Shown here: positions 20,029-31,273 of the stretch, piece after piece | Layout: each line of letters begins with the position of its first letter | Numbering within the stretch: position 1 is the first letter of the stretch | NCBI GenBank assembly: GCA_964017065.1 | Contig: OZ024786.1 | Coordinates: 2,416,411 to 2,480,410, forward strand | DNA length: 64,000 nucleotides | Direction of reading: 5' to 3' | DNA from: Haliclona indistincta | Lineage: Eukaryota > Porifera > Demospongiae > Haplosclerida > Chalinidae | The notes under the pieces: model-generated | Databases searched by the model: none | What the model was told of the DNA's origin: nothing | Seen by the model: only the letters and a program-made list of their open reading frames with translations | Program-made: the position numbers and the translations under genes

Positions 20029-21621
20029 ATGGCTGGTCCTCAAGTATCGCAGTCTTCTGGTCTCAATCGTTTAAGGCAATGGGGGAGGAGATCACCCAAT
20101 ACCTGCTGTAGTAAGAGGATACTGTTACTACTGGTGTGGGAAGTACTGTTTGCTTTCTCTTGGTATGTACAAGGATTCGTTACGCCTTCTATTTACATGT
20201 TAAAAATAACTGCATACGTTGGTACATTTCTTTCATATTCTTTGGCTCCTTTATTTGGCTGGCTTGCTGATGTTAGATGTGGAAGGTATGAAATTATTAA
20301 ATTTGGTGCAATTGCCTCGTTTCTTGCCAGCATATTGTACTATTTTGCGATTCTGTCTGAAGAAAACTTTTCCACACTCGGTACAGTACTGTCTTCTGTA
20401 GCATTTATAATAGTTAGTTTCCAAGTCATGTCTTACTATGCAGCCATGCTTCCCTTCTTAACTGATCAGATAATTGGTGCCACTTCAGATGAGCTTAGTA
20501 CAGTTGTACGCTGGTCTGTTTGGATGAGATATCTTGGCCTTGCTTTGGCTGACTTCATTATTTCTTTTCGTACACTGGGAAGAATAATCAACATTTGCTT
20601 TTTTGCTGTTCCTCTTGCTGTGATCATCATCAGTGACTGCTTGTGTCAGCACTGGTTGGACAGGACTCATAAGGTCACTAACCCCATCAAGCTCATCACA
20701 CAGGTACTGAACTACACTAGGAAGCACAGATACCCTGAGAGACGCAGTGCCTTCACCTATATTGATGAGGAACATCCCACACGGATGGACTACGGCAAGG
20801 AGAAATTCGGAGGACCCTTCACTGAGGAGGAGGTAGAGGATGTGAAGACTGTCCTACGCTTGCTTCCTTTGATCGTATGCTTTAGCCTCAGTGTTGATGT
20901 CTTAAAAATGTTTCCAATTATCGTTTGGCCGTTTGACAACAACAAGGAAAATGCGATTCTAAATGAAGAGGTTGTGAATTTTCTGTTTCCTTTACTACTC
21001 ATTCCACTTTACCAGTTGTTGTTGCATCGATTGTTTAATCGCTGTAGTTCTAGCATGTTACGATACATGAGTGCTGGCTTGTTCATGTATTCACTTGCCT
21101 TCATTATATTGTCAGCACTTGATGTATACGGTATAGTACTCTCTGATGATTTGTCAAGATACTTATCTTGTACAGCACCTTTGTTAAATACTACTCATCC
21201 TAGTAATCATGTTGAGTGGTATTGGAAACTTGGTCCATATATCTTGTATGGTATTGGTCAAACAATTAGTATTGTACTTTTTTTCGAGTTCATTATTGCT
21301 CAATCACCGGACAAGATGAAAGGTTTCCTTTTTGGAGTAATGCTTGGTTTAAGTGGTTTAGTTTTCATCGCTGAAATTGCTGTTAACTCAATAACATTTA
21401 CAATATGTTGTGATATAGTAGCAGTATCTGGTCTTGTTGTGTTGTTTGTGGTCTTCCTGGTCCTTTGCAAGCGCTACACACTACGTGAGAGGAACAGAGA
21501 GATCAACATACAGGCCATAGTGGAGGAACACTATGAGAGGTACATGGACCAGGAGGAGGAGTACATGAGACAGCATTCACAATATTCGTCAGACTCTGAT
21601 ATAGAGATTAAAATGTCATAG
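20029..21621 (+). CDS. POT/SLC15-like transporter 4
   Basis: 530 aa from MAGPQVSQSSGLNRLRQWGR. Type B protein, closest to genes 3 and 6: GWLADVRCGRYEI, MLPFLTDQIIGATS, the central loop with a few private changes (QHWLDRTH, LITQVLNY, EEHPTRM), PFDNNKEN, and EFIIAQSPDKMKG. The tail ends SQYSSDSDIEIKMS, slightly longer than in gene 3. Intronless, with hydrophobic blocks as in the MFS fold. No ExxERF motif, so proton coupling is unproven. Membrane location and solute unknown. Confidence 0.9.
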   Translation: MAGPQVSQSSGLNRLRQWGRRSPNTCCSKRILLLLVWEVLFAFSWYVQGFVTPSIYMLKITAYVGTFLSYSLAPLFGWLADVRCGRYEIIKFGAIASFLASILYYFAILSEENFSTLGTVLSSVAFIIVSFQVMSYYAAMLPFLTDQIIGATSDELSTVVRWSVWMRYLGLALADFIISFRTLGRIINICFFAVPLAVIIISDCLCQHWLDRTHKVTNPIKLITQVLNYTRKHRYPERRSAFTYIDEEHPTRMDYGKEKFGGPFTEEEVEDVKTVLRLLPLIVCFSLSVDVLKMFPIIVWPFDNNKENAILNEEVVNFLFPLLLIPLYQLLLHRLFNRCSSSMLRYMSAGLFMYSLAFIILSALDVYGIVLSDDLSRYLSCTAPLLNTTHPSNHVEWYWKLGPYILYGIGQTISIVLFFEFIIAQSPDKMKGFLFGVMLGLSGLVFIAEIAVNSITFTICCDIVAVSGLVVLFVVFLVLCKRYTLRERNREINIQAIVEEHYERYMDQEEEYMRQHSQYSSDSDIEIKMS

Positions 21622-22460
21622 TTTTCTCATTGTGATGTAATTTCAAACTTTTGTAGACAATAATAACAGTAACTATAACCAAACCTATTTTTATGTCTCT
21701 ATTATAATACGTAACATTACTAGTGAATTTAGTAGTACTTTGTTCTAAGTTTCCCAAATTATAAGATACATAACTCTGTTCACTCTTAAATCATCTTTTG
21801 ATGTCATGCATTTCCTTACTTACCAATGCATTGGCAGGTTTAAGAGATGGACGCCACTTCACGTCATTCAGGAAACTTAGTGCTTTTATTGTAGAGTTGG
21901 TGGCTTTTCGCTGATACAAGTAGTTTGGTAGGACAACAGTGCTCATAATAGTATAGGATTATAAACCTCAGTTTTTGTCTTGTATGATAATTTGAGCACC
22001 TCTGAATTCTAACCAACATACATATCAACCAATCAGTAGCATTTTAATCATCAATATTCAGCCGGCACTGGTAAATATTCAGAGAATAATTAGACACACC
22101 CTGTTGTGGGGCGTTGGCACTATAGCAACGGTGTGGGTCTTGCCAACCATTGACCATGTTGAACATTTAGTGTGTTATCTGAGTCACTGTTTTTATATCG
22201 ATTTGGATTGCTTGTATTCACAGTACACCTTGAGAGTTTTAATATAGACAAATAAGCTTGGTAGAGTTTACAAAGTGGATATATCATGTGTCATAACATA
22301 GACAGCAACCTTTACCACTTTCAAAAACTATATGTAACATCAAGTGGTTGCACAAGTCTCTTATGACCATGTTATATACAGTATAGCTTCGATAGTTTTC
22401 AAAATTGTTTAAATGTCATGAGAAATAAGACCTAGACTTTAGACAAGTTCACTTGAGCTC
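21622..22460. other. Spacer between genes 4 and 5, no feature seen
   Basis: No open frame, relic or repeat that I can support. The C-terminal relic found upstream of other copies is absent before gene 5. Confidence 0.5.
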
Positions 22461-24035
22461 ATGGCTTCGTTTCTAGAATCTCATTCTTCTGGTCACAGTC
22501 AATGGTGGAGGAGATCACCCAATACCTGCTGTAGTAAGAGTATACTTTTACTACTGATGTGGCAAGCATTGTTCACTTTCTCATGGAGTGTGCTGGTATA
22601 CACAGTACCTACTTACATGTATAATGGAATTGTCATTCACACTTCATTATGTCTTTCATATTCTTTGGCTCCTTTTATTGGCTGGCTTGCTGATGTTAGA
22701 TTTGGAAGATATGAAGTTATTAAATTTGGTTCAATTGCCTCTTTTCTTGCCAGCATATTGTGTTATTTTGCAATATTTGCTGGAGAAAGCTTTTCTATAC
22801 TGAGCACTGTGCTGTATTCTGTAGCTATTATAATAGTTAGTTTTAAATTTATATCTTATGCTGGAGCAATGCTTCCCTTTATAACTGATCAGATAATCGG
22901 TGCCACTTCAGATGAGCTTAGTTCTGTTGTACGCTGGTATGTTTGGATGCAATATCTTGCCCTTTGCATATTTGACTTTATTGCTTGCATTAAGAAGCCA
23001 AGGAACTTTGAAACCGTTTGTGTATTTGCCGTTCCACTTGCTGTGATCATTATCAGTGACTGCTTGTGTCAGCAGTGGTTGGACAGGACTCATAAGGTCA
23101 CTAACCCCATCAAGCTCATCATACAGGTACTCAACTACACTAGGAAGCATAGATACCCTGAGAGACGCAGTGCCTTCACCTATATTGATGAGGAACAGCC
23201 CACACGAATGGACTATGGCAAGGAGAAATTCGGAGGACCCTTCACTGAGGAGGAGGTAGAGGATGTGAAGACTGTCCTACGCTTGCTTCCCTTGGTCATA
23301 TGCTTCAGCCTCAGTGTTGGCGCTTTAGAAACAATTCCTTTGATGGTATGCCTTCTTTATGATGATGAAACAAATTTGTGGCTTAATGAGTCAGTGCAAA
23401 GTTGGCTGTTCCCAATACTACTTATTCCGCTTTATCAGTTTCTACTTCATCGATTTTTTCGCCGGTGTAGTCGAAGTATGCTACAATACATGTGTGCGGG
23501 CTTGTTCATTTGTTCACTTGGCTATGTGCTATTGTCAGCATTCGGAGTATATGGTGCTGTAGTCTCTGACGATGCACAGAGATACTTATCTTGTTTAACA
23601 CCAACAGGTGGTAATCCAAGTGATAATGTTGAGTGGTATTGGAAACTTGTTCCTTACATCTTGTTTGGTATTGGTAGAACAGTGGCTGGTGTTTTGCTTT
23701 CAGAGTTTATTATTGCTCAGTCACCAGACAAGATGAAAGGTTTTGTTATCGGTATATCGTTAACTTGTCGTGGCTTTGATTTTTTAATCGGTATTAAGTT
23801 TGAGCAATGGCGATACACAATATGTTTTGATTTGGCAACAATAATGATTCTTGTTGTATTGTTTGTGGTCTTCCTGATCCTTTGCAAGTGCTACACACTA
23901 CGTGAGAGGAACAGAGAGATCAACATACAGGCCATAGTGGAGGAACACTATGAGAGGTACATGGACCAGGAGGTGGAGTATGAGAGAGAGCATCCACAAG
24001 AGTGTTCAGACTCAAGCGACTCTGATAGTGATTAA
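22461..24035 (+). CDS. POT/SLC15-like transporter 5
   Basis: 524 aa with a divergent short N-terminus (MASFLESHSSGHSQWWRRSP, missing the RWKQ part). Type A first half like gene 1 (LLMWQALFTFSWSVL, GWLADVRFGRYEV, FAGESFS), then TDQIIGATSDEL, the invariant central loop, and a private second half (LLYDDETNLWLNESVQSW, CLTPTGGNPSDN). EFIIAQSPDKMKG is intact. The tail is acidic (EVEYEREHPQE then SDSSDSDSD). Intronless. Substrate unknown. Confidence 0.9.
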   Translation: MASFLESHSSGHSQWWRRSPNTCCSKSILLLLMWQALFTFSWSVLVYTVPTYMYNGIVIHTSLCLSYSLAPFIGWLADVRFGRYEVIKFGSIASFLASILCYFAIFAGESFSILSTVLYSVAIIIVSFKFISYAGAMLPFITDQIIGATSDELSSVVRWYVWMQYLALCIFDFIACIKKPRNFETVCVFAVPLAVIIISDCLCQQWLDRTHKVTNPIKLIIQVLNYTRKHRYPERRSAFTYIDEEQPTRMDYGKEKFGGPFTEEEVEDVKTVLRLLPLVICFSLSVGALETIPLMVCLLYDDETNLWLNESVQSWLFPILLIPLYQFLLHRFFRRCSRSMLQYMCAGLFICSLGYVLLSAFGVYGAVVSDDAQRYLSCLTPTGGNPSDNVEWYWKLVPYILFGIGRTVAGVLLSEFIIAQSPDKMKGFVIGISLTCRGFDFLIGIKFEQWRYTICFDLATIMILVVLFVVFLILCKCYTLRERNREINIQAIVEEHYERYMDQEVEYEREHPQECSDSSDSDSD

Positions 24036-25212
24036 TATTAGTGTTATTGTCGTTGGTGTAAAGACTGTACCATTTTCCTGTTTTTGTATGAATATTAATC
24101 AAAGAGTTGTGTAACATCTGTGCTATAACCTGACTGCTGCATTCGAGAATCAGCATGAAACACACCAGCATTGGGTCTGGAGGTACAGTCCTCCGGACCC
24201 CATGCTGGTCCCACAGCCCTCATGCAGACCCCACAGCCCCATTTTGGTTCCAGCATCTGAAGAGCATCTGAACCTCGGTGCTGAAGAGCAGCCCTAGATG
24301 CTGGAGCCAAAATTGACTTGTGTATCAATTTCATCAACATTTTTGGACGTTTCAGTGATTTTTATTGAAGAAAATGATAAATTATTCTTCTCTCAATTCC
24401 TTGTGTACATAATGCAGCTGTTTTCATAATTTCTGTTCTGTCTTTATGAACCTACATAACATGGTGTGATTTAAACTCTCCTTGGATATGGTAGACTTGT
24501 TTGTGTGCGAGTTTGTGTGCGAGCAATGATAGTTGAATCTTTAGTTTGGGCGGTGTTGGAATTTGGATCATTAAATGCACAGCATTCAGAAGAGCACTTG
24601 ATGACTACTTCTAAGGCAGGCGCCAGTGACGAGGCAGACTCAGATGACGGGGATTCTGCATCGTTTGTAGTAGTACGATTATCCTCTTAGACAGACAATC
24701 AGAGTGACTGCTCACTCCATGAAAAGATTTCCAACACAGTCGTCTGCTTAGCCGGATCGTTTTGGTGGCGGTAGAGCTAGAGAAGGCATCGTTATAGCAG
24801 TTGCTAGATCTGATGGGTGCTCCCTGGCTGCACATTGGTTGTAGTTGTGTCTTTTGCGGAAAATTGTGGGGCACGTGCTCCCAGTTCCACCGCCTATGTA
24901 TAGTATATTCTGTCTTGTACATGTTATAGATCTGTATGATCGTTTTGATAATCACAGTTCCCTGATGTATCTTGCTCTCTATGTGCAATTTTATCCTTTA
25001 TTTTTGTCATAATTATTTTTATCTGTATAATATTTAAAATACGGCAAGTTGTGATTTGCATGAGCTACAGCATGAATTAAACACTCCAGGTTCTTAAACC
25101 GAATTTTACAAAAACATTTTAACAAAACATGCAAGAGGTTTAGGGTTGGTACATGTATCGAAAAGGTATTGAAACAAGATTGTGAAAAGTGAACAAGATT
25201 TGTAATACTTAT
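24036..25212. other. Spacer after gene 5, no gene seen
   Basis: A hairpin GGGTCTGGAGG/CCTCCGGACCC lies at 24174-24202. Short frames on both strands have no recognisable domains. Confidence 0.5.
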
Positions 25213-25586
25213 AGGTTAACCCATGGCACCTCGGCGGTACGCGATATAAACGAGGGGGTAAATTTTACCGCCCGAGGGCGCGAAGCGCACGAGGGCAGTA
25301 AAATTTACCTCCTCGGTTATATCGAGTACCGCCGAGGTGCCATGGGTTAATCATTTTGTAGCCCAGGAAGCTGGTTACTAAACGAAGCGCTCAAGGTAGT
25401 AGAGCCTCCATAGAAGTCACCAGGGGCGAACGACAGCGCGTTTTTGAAAGACGGCAGTGTAATCAAGCGTGTGTTTTTCGACGACGCCATCTTGTTGCTA
25501 TGGTGTTGCTATGTGACGTATTTCCCTATGGTATATGAGATATAACCACCGTGCGGCGCCTTTGATCTTATGATCGCCTGGGCTAC
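25213..25586. repeat. Composite palindromic element family D, copy 2
   Basis: A palindrome at 25213-25350 with ends GGTTAACCCATGG/CCATGGGTTAA, then GTAGCCCAGG and, inverted at the end, CCTGGGCTAC. Same layout as 3478-4390 but shorter. Confidence 0.65.
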
Positions 25587-25674
25587 AAATAAAAGGATTG
25601 TAACAGTAGCAGTGTAATGCTATTGTTATTGTAATGCTACCTCCCTATTAAATTAACCACAACTATCGAAAGCA

Positions 25675-25995
25675 GTTAATTTATGAGGTAGCTAGGAAGT
25701 AGGGGTGAAGAAATCAACCACTAGCATGGAATGGTAACACGATTGACTTGCTAATAGACTGTAGATCCCTTCATCGGTGGCCGTACATAAGATCAATATT
25801 TTGTCACAACCTGAATTCAATTCAATGCACGTCAGGTGTCAGTCAATTATAGTCAGCCACAGCAGCCACTGATGTAGGGATCTATGGTCTGTTAGCAAGA
25901 CAATTGTGTTACCATTCCATGCTTGCTCCTTGTTGGTTTACATTGCGGACCAGTGGTAGATTCTACATCCTTTGATTTTGATAGAAATCTTTTAA
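25675..25995. repeat. Foldback element family G, copy 1
   Basis: Arms share AATGGTAACACGATTGACTT and its complement, ending in TGTAGGGATCTATGGTC. It is related to the larger palindrome at 43424-43800, and this copy is more decayed. Confidence 0.65.
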
Positions 25996-26169
25996 TTTTC
26001 TTGTTTATCTTCATTCTTGGAATCCTATCTTTTATCTTGTGTGGTCTAATGGTACATCCTAGCAGTTGTGACATGAAAATGATTGTACAAAACCACATTT
26101 TGTTTTATATTCAGCCTAAACCATCACATTTAAGCTCATATTGCTCATTCACTAGACGATTTAAATGTT

Positions 26170-26736
26170 ATTAACTCTTGCTTGCGCAAGGGTTACGGTA
26201 CTTGCTTGTCGTTCATTCATTCGTTCATTCATTCTGTCCATCGAGCTGCAGAGATCAGCGATCACTTTTACGCGTTGGTAAGGTAATGAGAATGATAACC
26301 ATGACAATGGCTTGCAATGTGACTCATGGATTTTGCTAAATTGCTTTCGTTCTCGAGTTATGGCTGGCTCACCTTGACGGCCATCTTTGACCTTTCTGAC
26401 AACAAAAGCGCCCATAGTTGACTACCTAAGTACTTGTAGATTCCATGTAAACTGCAGGACAGCTCTGGGGGTGCGTAGACATATCAAGAAAAAGCCTATC
26501 AACGCCAGAGCAATGGCTACCTACTCGGTATTCACGGTCACACCCACTTGACTCACCTTGTCCTTGTGAACAAGGGTTAGCGGTAAGTTGGTAGCCAGAG
26601 TAGGTAGCCTTCTGGTTAGCGGTGCAGTTTCAATAGCAAGCAGTTTGGCTTTAGCTGCAAAGCTCCTTTTGCAAACCATAACTAGGGAGCTAACTCTACA
26701 ATGTGCAACACGCCGAGGGTTTTGTGAAATCTGTTG
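26170..26736. mobile_element. MITE with AACCCTCGG-type terminal repeats, copy 2
   Basis: Same order as 5305-5873: left end GCGCAAGGGTTACGGTACTTG, ATTC/GTTC tetranucleotide repeats, the GACGGCC...TTTGACC segment, and right end CACGCCGAGGGTT. The left end has decayed (AACTCTTGC). Confidence 0.7.
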
Positions 26737-26799
26737 TTATGAAAGTAATGTTGCTCTTTAAATTCTTTTAAGTTTAAAGCTTAAACAGTTTTTGCTTTT

Positions 26800-27240
26800 A
26801 TTCTTTGTGATATTCCTAGTTTTTTCGAAGTGTTATACACTACGTGAGAGGAACAGAGAGATCAACACAGGGCTTCAAATTAACTTTTTTTACTACTAGC
26901 TTGTAGGGCAAGTAAGTCAAACCCAGAACATTCTACCAGCCCAATGCTGTGTAAACTTATCCAACCACCAATTTGTACAACATGTACTGTGGGTTTGTAT
27001 TGTGCATGCACTACATTAACCCCCCCTGGCTGGTGTGCTGTGTTTATGATCAACAACTACTGTGGTAAGTCTAGTTTCACTGGCCAACTGGACGCCAACC
27101 TTGTGTATTTCACTAGCCCAAGCTATTTCAACTTGCCTCGGGCGTGTGGGCGAGTGCTAATTTGAAGCCCGCGGATCAACATACAGCTAGCCATAGTGGA
27201 GGAACACATATGAGAGGAGGAGTACATTTGAGAACAGCTC
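26800..27240 (+). pseudogene. POT C-terminal relic upstream of gene 6, split by a hAT-like element
   Basis: 26800-26867 and 27174-27240 together match the relics before genes 3 and 4 (TACGTGAGAGGAACAGAGAG, then CCATAGTGGAGGAACAC). The break holds a 306-bp element flanked by the duplicated target GATCAACA. It ends about 70 bp before the gene 6 start. Confidence 0.85.
26868..27173. mobile_element. Non-autonomous hAT-like element
   Basis: 306 bp with left end CAGGGCTTCAAATTA and right end TAATTTGAAGCCCGCG, flanked by an exact 8-bp duplication GATCAACA (26860-26867 and 27174-27181). An 8-bp duplication and a CAGGG-type terminus are typical of hAT elements. No transposase. The short frame inside is not a gene. 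Confidence 0.85.
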
Positions 27241-27252
27241 TTCTGTTTATGA

Positions 27253-27258
27253 TATAAA
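27253..27258 (+). promoter_or_regulatory. TATA-like box of POT gene 6
   Basis: TATAAA in gatataaacactt, 56 bp before the ATG at 27309; conserved with genes 3 and 4. Confidence 0.55.
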
Positions 27259-27308
27259 CACTTACTCGCTCGTTGCTTTGTTTGGTTATCTCTATAATTT
27301 ATGACTCC

Positions 27309-28844
27309 ATGGCAGGTCCTCAAGTATCGCAGTCTTCTGGTCTCAATCGATGGAGGAGGAGGAAGAGATCACCCAATAGCTGCTGTAGTAAGAGGATACT
27401 GTTACTACTGGTGTGGCAGATGCTGTTTGCTTTCTCTTGGGTAGTAAAATACACGATAAATCGAACTGTTTTACAAATTCTATTATATATTTCATTTTCT
27501 TTGGCTCCTTTTGTCGGCTGGCTTGCTGATGTTAAATTTGGAAGGTATGAAGTTATTAAATTTGGTTCAATTGTCTCATTTCTTGCCAGTATATTGTACT
27601 TCTTTGCGATTCTGTCTGAAGAAAACTTTTCCACACTGAGCACAGTTTTGAATTATGTAGCAATTATAATAGTTGGTTTTCAAGTCATGTCTTACTATGC
27701 AGCAATGCTTCCCTTCTTAACTGATCAGATAATCGGTGCCACTTCAGATGAGCTTAGTTCAGTTGTACGCTGGTATATGTGGATGGAATACCTTGGCATT
27801 GCTTTGTCTGAATTCATTATTTCTTTTAGTACACTAGGAAGATTAATCAACATTTGCTTTTTTGCTGTTCCTCTTGCTGTGATCATCATCAGTGACTGCT
27901 TGTGTCAGCAGTGGTTGGACAGGACTCATAAGGTCACTAACCCCATCAAGCTCATCATACAGGTACTCAACTACACTAGGAAGCACAGATACCCTGAGAG
28001 ACGCAGTGCCTTCACCTATATTGATGAGGAACAGCCCACACGAATGGACTATGGCAAGAAGAAATTCGGAGGACCCTTCACTGAGGAGGAGGTAGAGGAT
28101 GTGAAGACTGTCCTACGCTTGCTTCCTTTGATTGTATGCTTTAGGCTCAGTGTCAGTGGCTTAAAAATGTATCCGATTATCATTTCGCCGTTTGACTATA
28201 ACAAGGAAAATGCAATTCTAAATGAAGTGGTTTTAAATTTGCTGTGTCCTTTACTACTCATTCCACTTCACCAGTTGTTGTTGCATCGATTGTTTAATCG
28301 CTGTAGTCCAAGTATGTTACGATACATGTGTGTTGGCTTGTTCATGTATTCACTTGGCTTCATTATATTGTCAGCACTTGATGTATACGGTATAATACTT
28401 TCTGATGATGTTCAAAGATACTTATCTTGTACAGCACCTTTGTTCAATACCACTCATCCTTGTAATCATTTTGAGTGGTACTGGAAACTCTGTCCATATA
28501 TCTTGTATGGTGTTGGTAGAACGATTAGTGTTGTACTTCTTTACAAGTTCATTATTGCTCAATCACCGGACAAGATGAAAGGTTTCCTTTTTGGAGTAAT
28601 GCTTGGTTGTCGTGGTTTAGTTTACATGGCTAACATTGCTGATGACTCAATAACATTTACAATATGTTGTGATATAATAGTAGTAGCTGTTCTTGTTGTG
28701 TTGTTTGTGGTCTTCCTGGTCCTTTGCAAGCGCTACACACTACGTGAGAGGAACAGAGAGATCAACATACAGGCCATAGTGGAGGAACACTATGAGAGGT
28801 ACATGGACCAGGAGGAAGAGTACATGAGACAAAATCATGCTTAA
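27309..28844 (+). CDS. POT/SLC15-like transporter 6
   Basis: 511 aa from MAGPQVSQSSGLNRWRRRKR. It has the shortest first outer loop in the array (VKYTINRTVLQILLYIS). GWLADVKFGRYEV, MLPFLTDQIIGATS, VVRWYMW, the central loop, PFDYNKEN, NTTHPCNHFEWYW, KFIIAQSPDKMKG (Lys replaces the usual Glu of EF..SQ) and GFLFGVMLGCRGL mark it as type B. The loss of the conserved Glu in a segment that is usually EF in POT proteins may affect function. The tail ends EEEYMRQNHA, as in genes 7 and 8. Intronless. Confidence 0.9.
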   Translation: MAGPQVSQSSGLNRWRRRKRSPNSCCSKRILLLLVWQMLFAFSWVVKYTINRTVLQILLYISFSLAPFVGWLADVKFGRYEVIKFGSIVSFLASILYFFAILSEENFSTLSTVLNYVAIIIVGFQVMSYYAAMLPFLTDQIIGATSDELSSVVRWYMWMEYLGIALSEFIISFSTLGRLINICFFAVPLAVIIISDCLCQQWLDRTHKVTNPIKLIIQVLNYTRKHRYPERRSAFTYIDEEQPTRMDYGKKKFGGPFTEEEVEDVKTVLRLLPLIVCFRLSVSGLKMYPIIISPFDYNKENAILNEVVLNLLCPLLLIPLHQLLLHRLFNRCSPSMLRYMCVGLFMYSLGFIILSALDVYGIILSDDVQRYLSCTAPLFNTTHPCNHFEWYWKLCPYILYGVGRTISVVLLYKFIIAQSPDKMKGFLFGVMLGCRGLVYMANIADDSITFTICCDIIVVAVLVVLFVVFLVLCKRYTLRERNREINIQAIVEEHYERYMDQEEEYMRQNHA

Positions 28845-29131
28845 AATTGTCATAATTTTCACATTTTGCTTTATTTCATTTCGCTTGTTGTTGTGACAGT
28901 GGATATGATTGATGCACATCATCATTGTGTTTTTGTCATTGGTAACTATTGGACAAAATAGTTGCCCTTGGATGACTAGTGATAAGTTATTATACTATAT
29001 AATAACAGAAACATTGTGATCATTTTCTTTAATACAATCACTTTTATTCTCTATTGAACACATACTCTGTGCACTGGAATGTGTTGTTGTTGAGAAAATT
29101 AATGCTCATCTTGGGCTCATTGGTGCAGGTA
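28845..29131 (+). other. 3' flank of gene 6, shared with genes 7 and 8
   Basis: GTGGATATGATTGATGCACA and neighbouring sequence also occur after gene 7 (35118) and in altered form after gene 8 (38010). No gene seen. Confidence 0.6.
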
Positions 29132-29511
29132 TTATCATTGCCGATCGGCAATGATATGTAGGGATGACCTCGAACTAAGATGGCGGCTACTCATGTGTGA
29201 AAATGAGTTTTCGCACATATCTCTACTGTTATACATTTCTACTGCATTTTAACTATCTATGAGGGAATCTGAAGTGCGAGCGCTTGCAGGAAGTCTATGA
29301 AAGTCGCCGGGACTGCTTGCTTGACGACGAAAATCAAGATGGCGACTCTCAGAGAGCCGTTGCAGATCTTCGCTGTTTTAGCGTTTCTCGTGATTCCAGA
29401 CATCTAGGATTGATCAGACGATTGTTCTGAGCAAGAAAATATCTTTGGCGAAGCTGGCAGACGTTTCTAAAGTGGTAAACTAAAATCGACGCCCACGCGA
29501 ATTGTTCATCT

Positions 29512-29553
29512 TCTTTCTTCTTCTTCTTCTTCTTCTTCTTCTTCTTCTTCTTT
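29512..29553 (+). repeat. (TTC)n microsatellite in composite element copy 2
   Basis: TTC/CTT triplets at the same place as in copy 1. Confidence 0.95.
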
Positions 29554-30477
29554 CAGTAAGCCTAGCGATGTCCTGAGTGAACGAATCACTACCAAACCTG
29601 CACCATCGCATGTGTATGCATCTGGGGTAGTGCACTTACTTCTTAGATAGGCATCAAACACTACCAGAAACGAATAATCCTTGAAAAACATGGGTTTTGG
29701 ACCGTTTTGGACAGTTAGAGCGATTCCATTAATTAACCCTCTTGTCGCTGCTGATCATTGACTCCGCCCACATCAGTTTTGAAGCTGAACTCGGTTGTCG
29801 CTTTCTCTCTGCTCTAGGCGCTTCAGCGCGCGAGGTAGAGCCTAGAGGTATGAACAAGCAGTATACTATACCCTGGGTAGCACTGATCTGTCTATGCTGA
29901 CATCATGACCCACGGCAGGCGCGAACCGGACGACGGTGATGCTACCCGATCTCAGCCTGGGGCATATAGGCTACTAGTTTCTTACACTACCCGGCGTAGG
30001 CTATACTCATAGGACCCTGTGCTGTTGACAACTGGACATTGTAACAAGCTAGAAGCCTCTGTGATCGTGATATCAACATCAACATGCAAGCCTGGGACTA
30101 GTCTACGGACTAGCCATGATCATCATAGTGTTCCACTGAGTTGTTAGTGTTAGTCTCTTCTTCATCCATCACAGTGCTGAGAAATATCATGTTGTCAACT
30201 CATACTCTCAACCTCTCTAACTAATTTAAACCTTTTCATTATTCTTGTGATTAATTGCCGATAATAACATTCCATGTTCCTTGACTCTCTGTCTAGAGGC
30301 TATGCACCTTCTGATCTACTAGACTAGTACCTGCTGCTCACACAGTTGTAAAAATGAAATGAAAGCTATAGCAAAGAATACAGCTAATAAGTTCAAACTG
30401 ATAGTGATCAAAAAAGGAACAAAAACAAGTAAAGTAAAAAAGTTTTAATAAAAAACTAAAAAGTGTAGGGATGACAC

Positions 30478-30655
30478 TTGCAAAAGTAAAGGAACAAGAT
30501 GGCATGATGCTTGCAAAAGTAAAGGAACAAGATGGCATGATGCTTGCAAAAGTAAAGGAACAAGATGGGATGATGCTTGCAAAAGTAAAGGAACAAGATG
30601 GGACGATGCTTGCAAAAGTAAAGGAACAAGATGGGATGATGCTTGCAAAAGTAAA
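30478..30655 (+). repeat. Tandem 30-bp repeats, left arm of foldback
   Basis: About six units with GCAAAAGTAAAGGAACAAGA and TGG(G/C)ATGATGCTT. The right arm (31048-31228) is the inverse complement, so this whole block can form a long stem. The Lys/Glu/Gln-rich frame across it is repeat-derived. Confidence 0.9.
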
Positions 30656-31273
30656 AGTCCCAAGTATCCCTACATCAGCGGCTTGAAGGAGGACGCAGTC
30701 CGATGAAGTAATTGACGGTTGTAAATAACTAGACTGAGGTATCTGTGTTTAGGAGGACGCAGTCCGATGATGTAATTGACGGTTGTAAATAACTAGAGGT
30801 ATTTGTGTTTGGAGGACGCAGTCCGATGATGTAATTGACGGTTATAAATAACTAGAGGTATCTGTGTTTGGAGGACGCAGTCCGATGAAGTAGTTGACAG
30901 TTGTAAATAATTAGAGGTATCTGTGTTTTAGAAGACGCAGTCCGATTAAGTAATTGACGGTTGTAAAAGGTATAGGAAGAGGATTCCGCATTTGTCAGTT
31001 GCACGTCATCGCAGCAAGCCGCTGATGTAGGGATACTTGGGACTTTTACTTTTGCAAGCATCATCCCATCTTGTTCCTTTACTTTTGCAAGCATCGTCCC
31101 ATCTTGTTCCTTTACTTTTGCAAGCATCATCCCATCTTGTTCCTTTACTTTTGCAAGCATCATGCCATCTTGTTCCTTTACTTTTGCAAGCATCATGCCA
31201 TCTTGTTCCTTTACTTTTGCAAGTGTCATCCCTACACTTTTTAGTTTTTTATTAAAACTTTTTTACTTTACTT

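Larger units (their letters stand above)
29132..31273 (+). mobile_element. Composite foldback element, copy 2
   Basis: About 2.14 kb, homologous to 9547-11434. The left end is an exact 24-bp palindrome (TATCATTGCCGA and its complement, 29134-29157) followed by TGTAGGGATGACC. The right part (30427-31273) is an inverted repeat whose arms contain about six tandem copies of a GCAAAAGTAAAGGAACAAGATGG unit. The homologous position after gene 7 (ggtataaataatg, about 35352) is empty. Comparing the two sites suggests insertion at TA. No protein-coding capacity is seen. Confidence 0.8.

Noticed and set aside
24505..24988. Short frames after POT gene 5 on both strands
   Set aside because: No homology, no start or splice context, overlapping each other.
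10850..31260. Frames with MLAKVKEQDG or LLLQASSHLVP repeats
   Set aside because: They are translations of the about 30-bp repeats in the foldback arms on either strand, not proteins.
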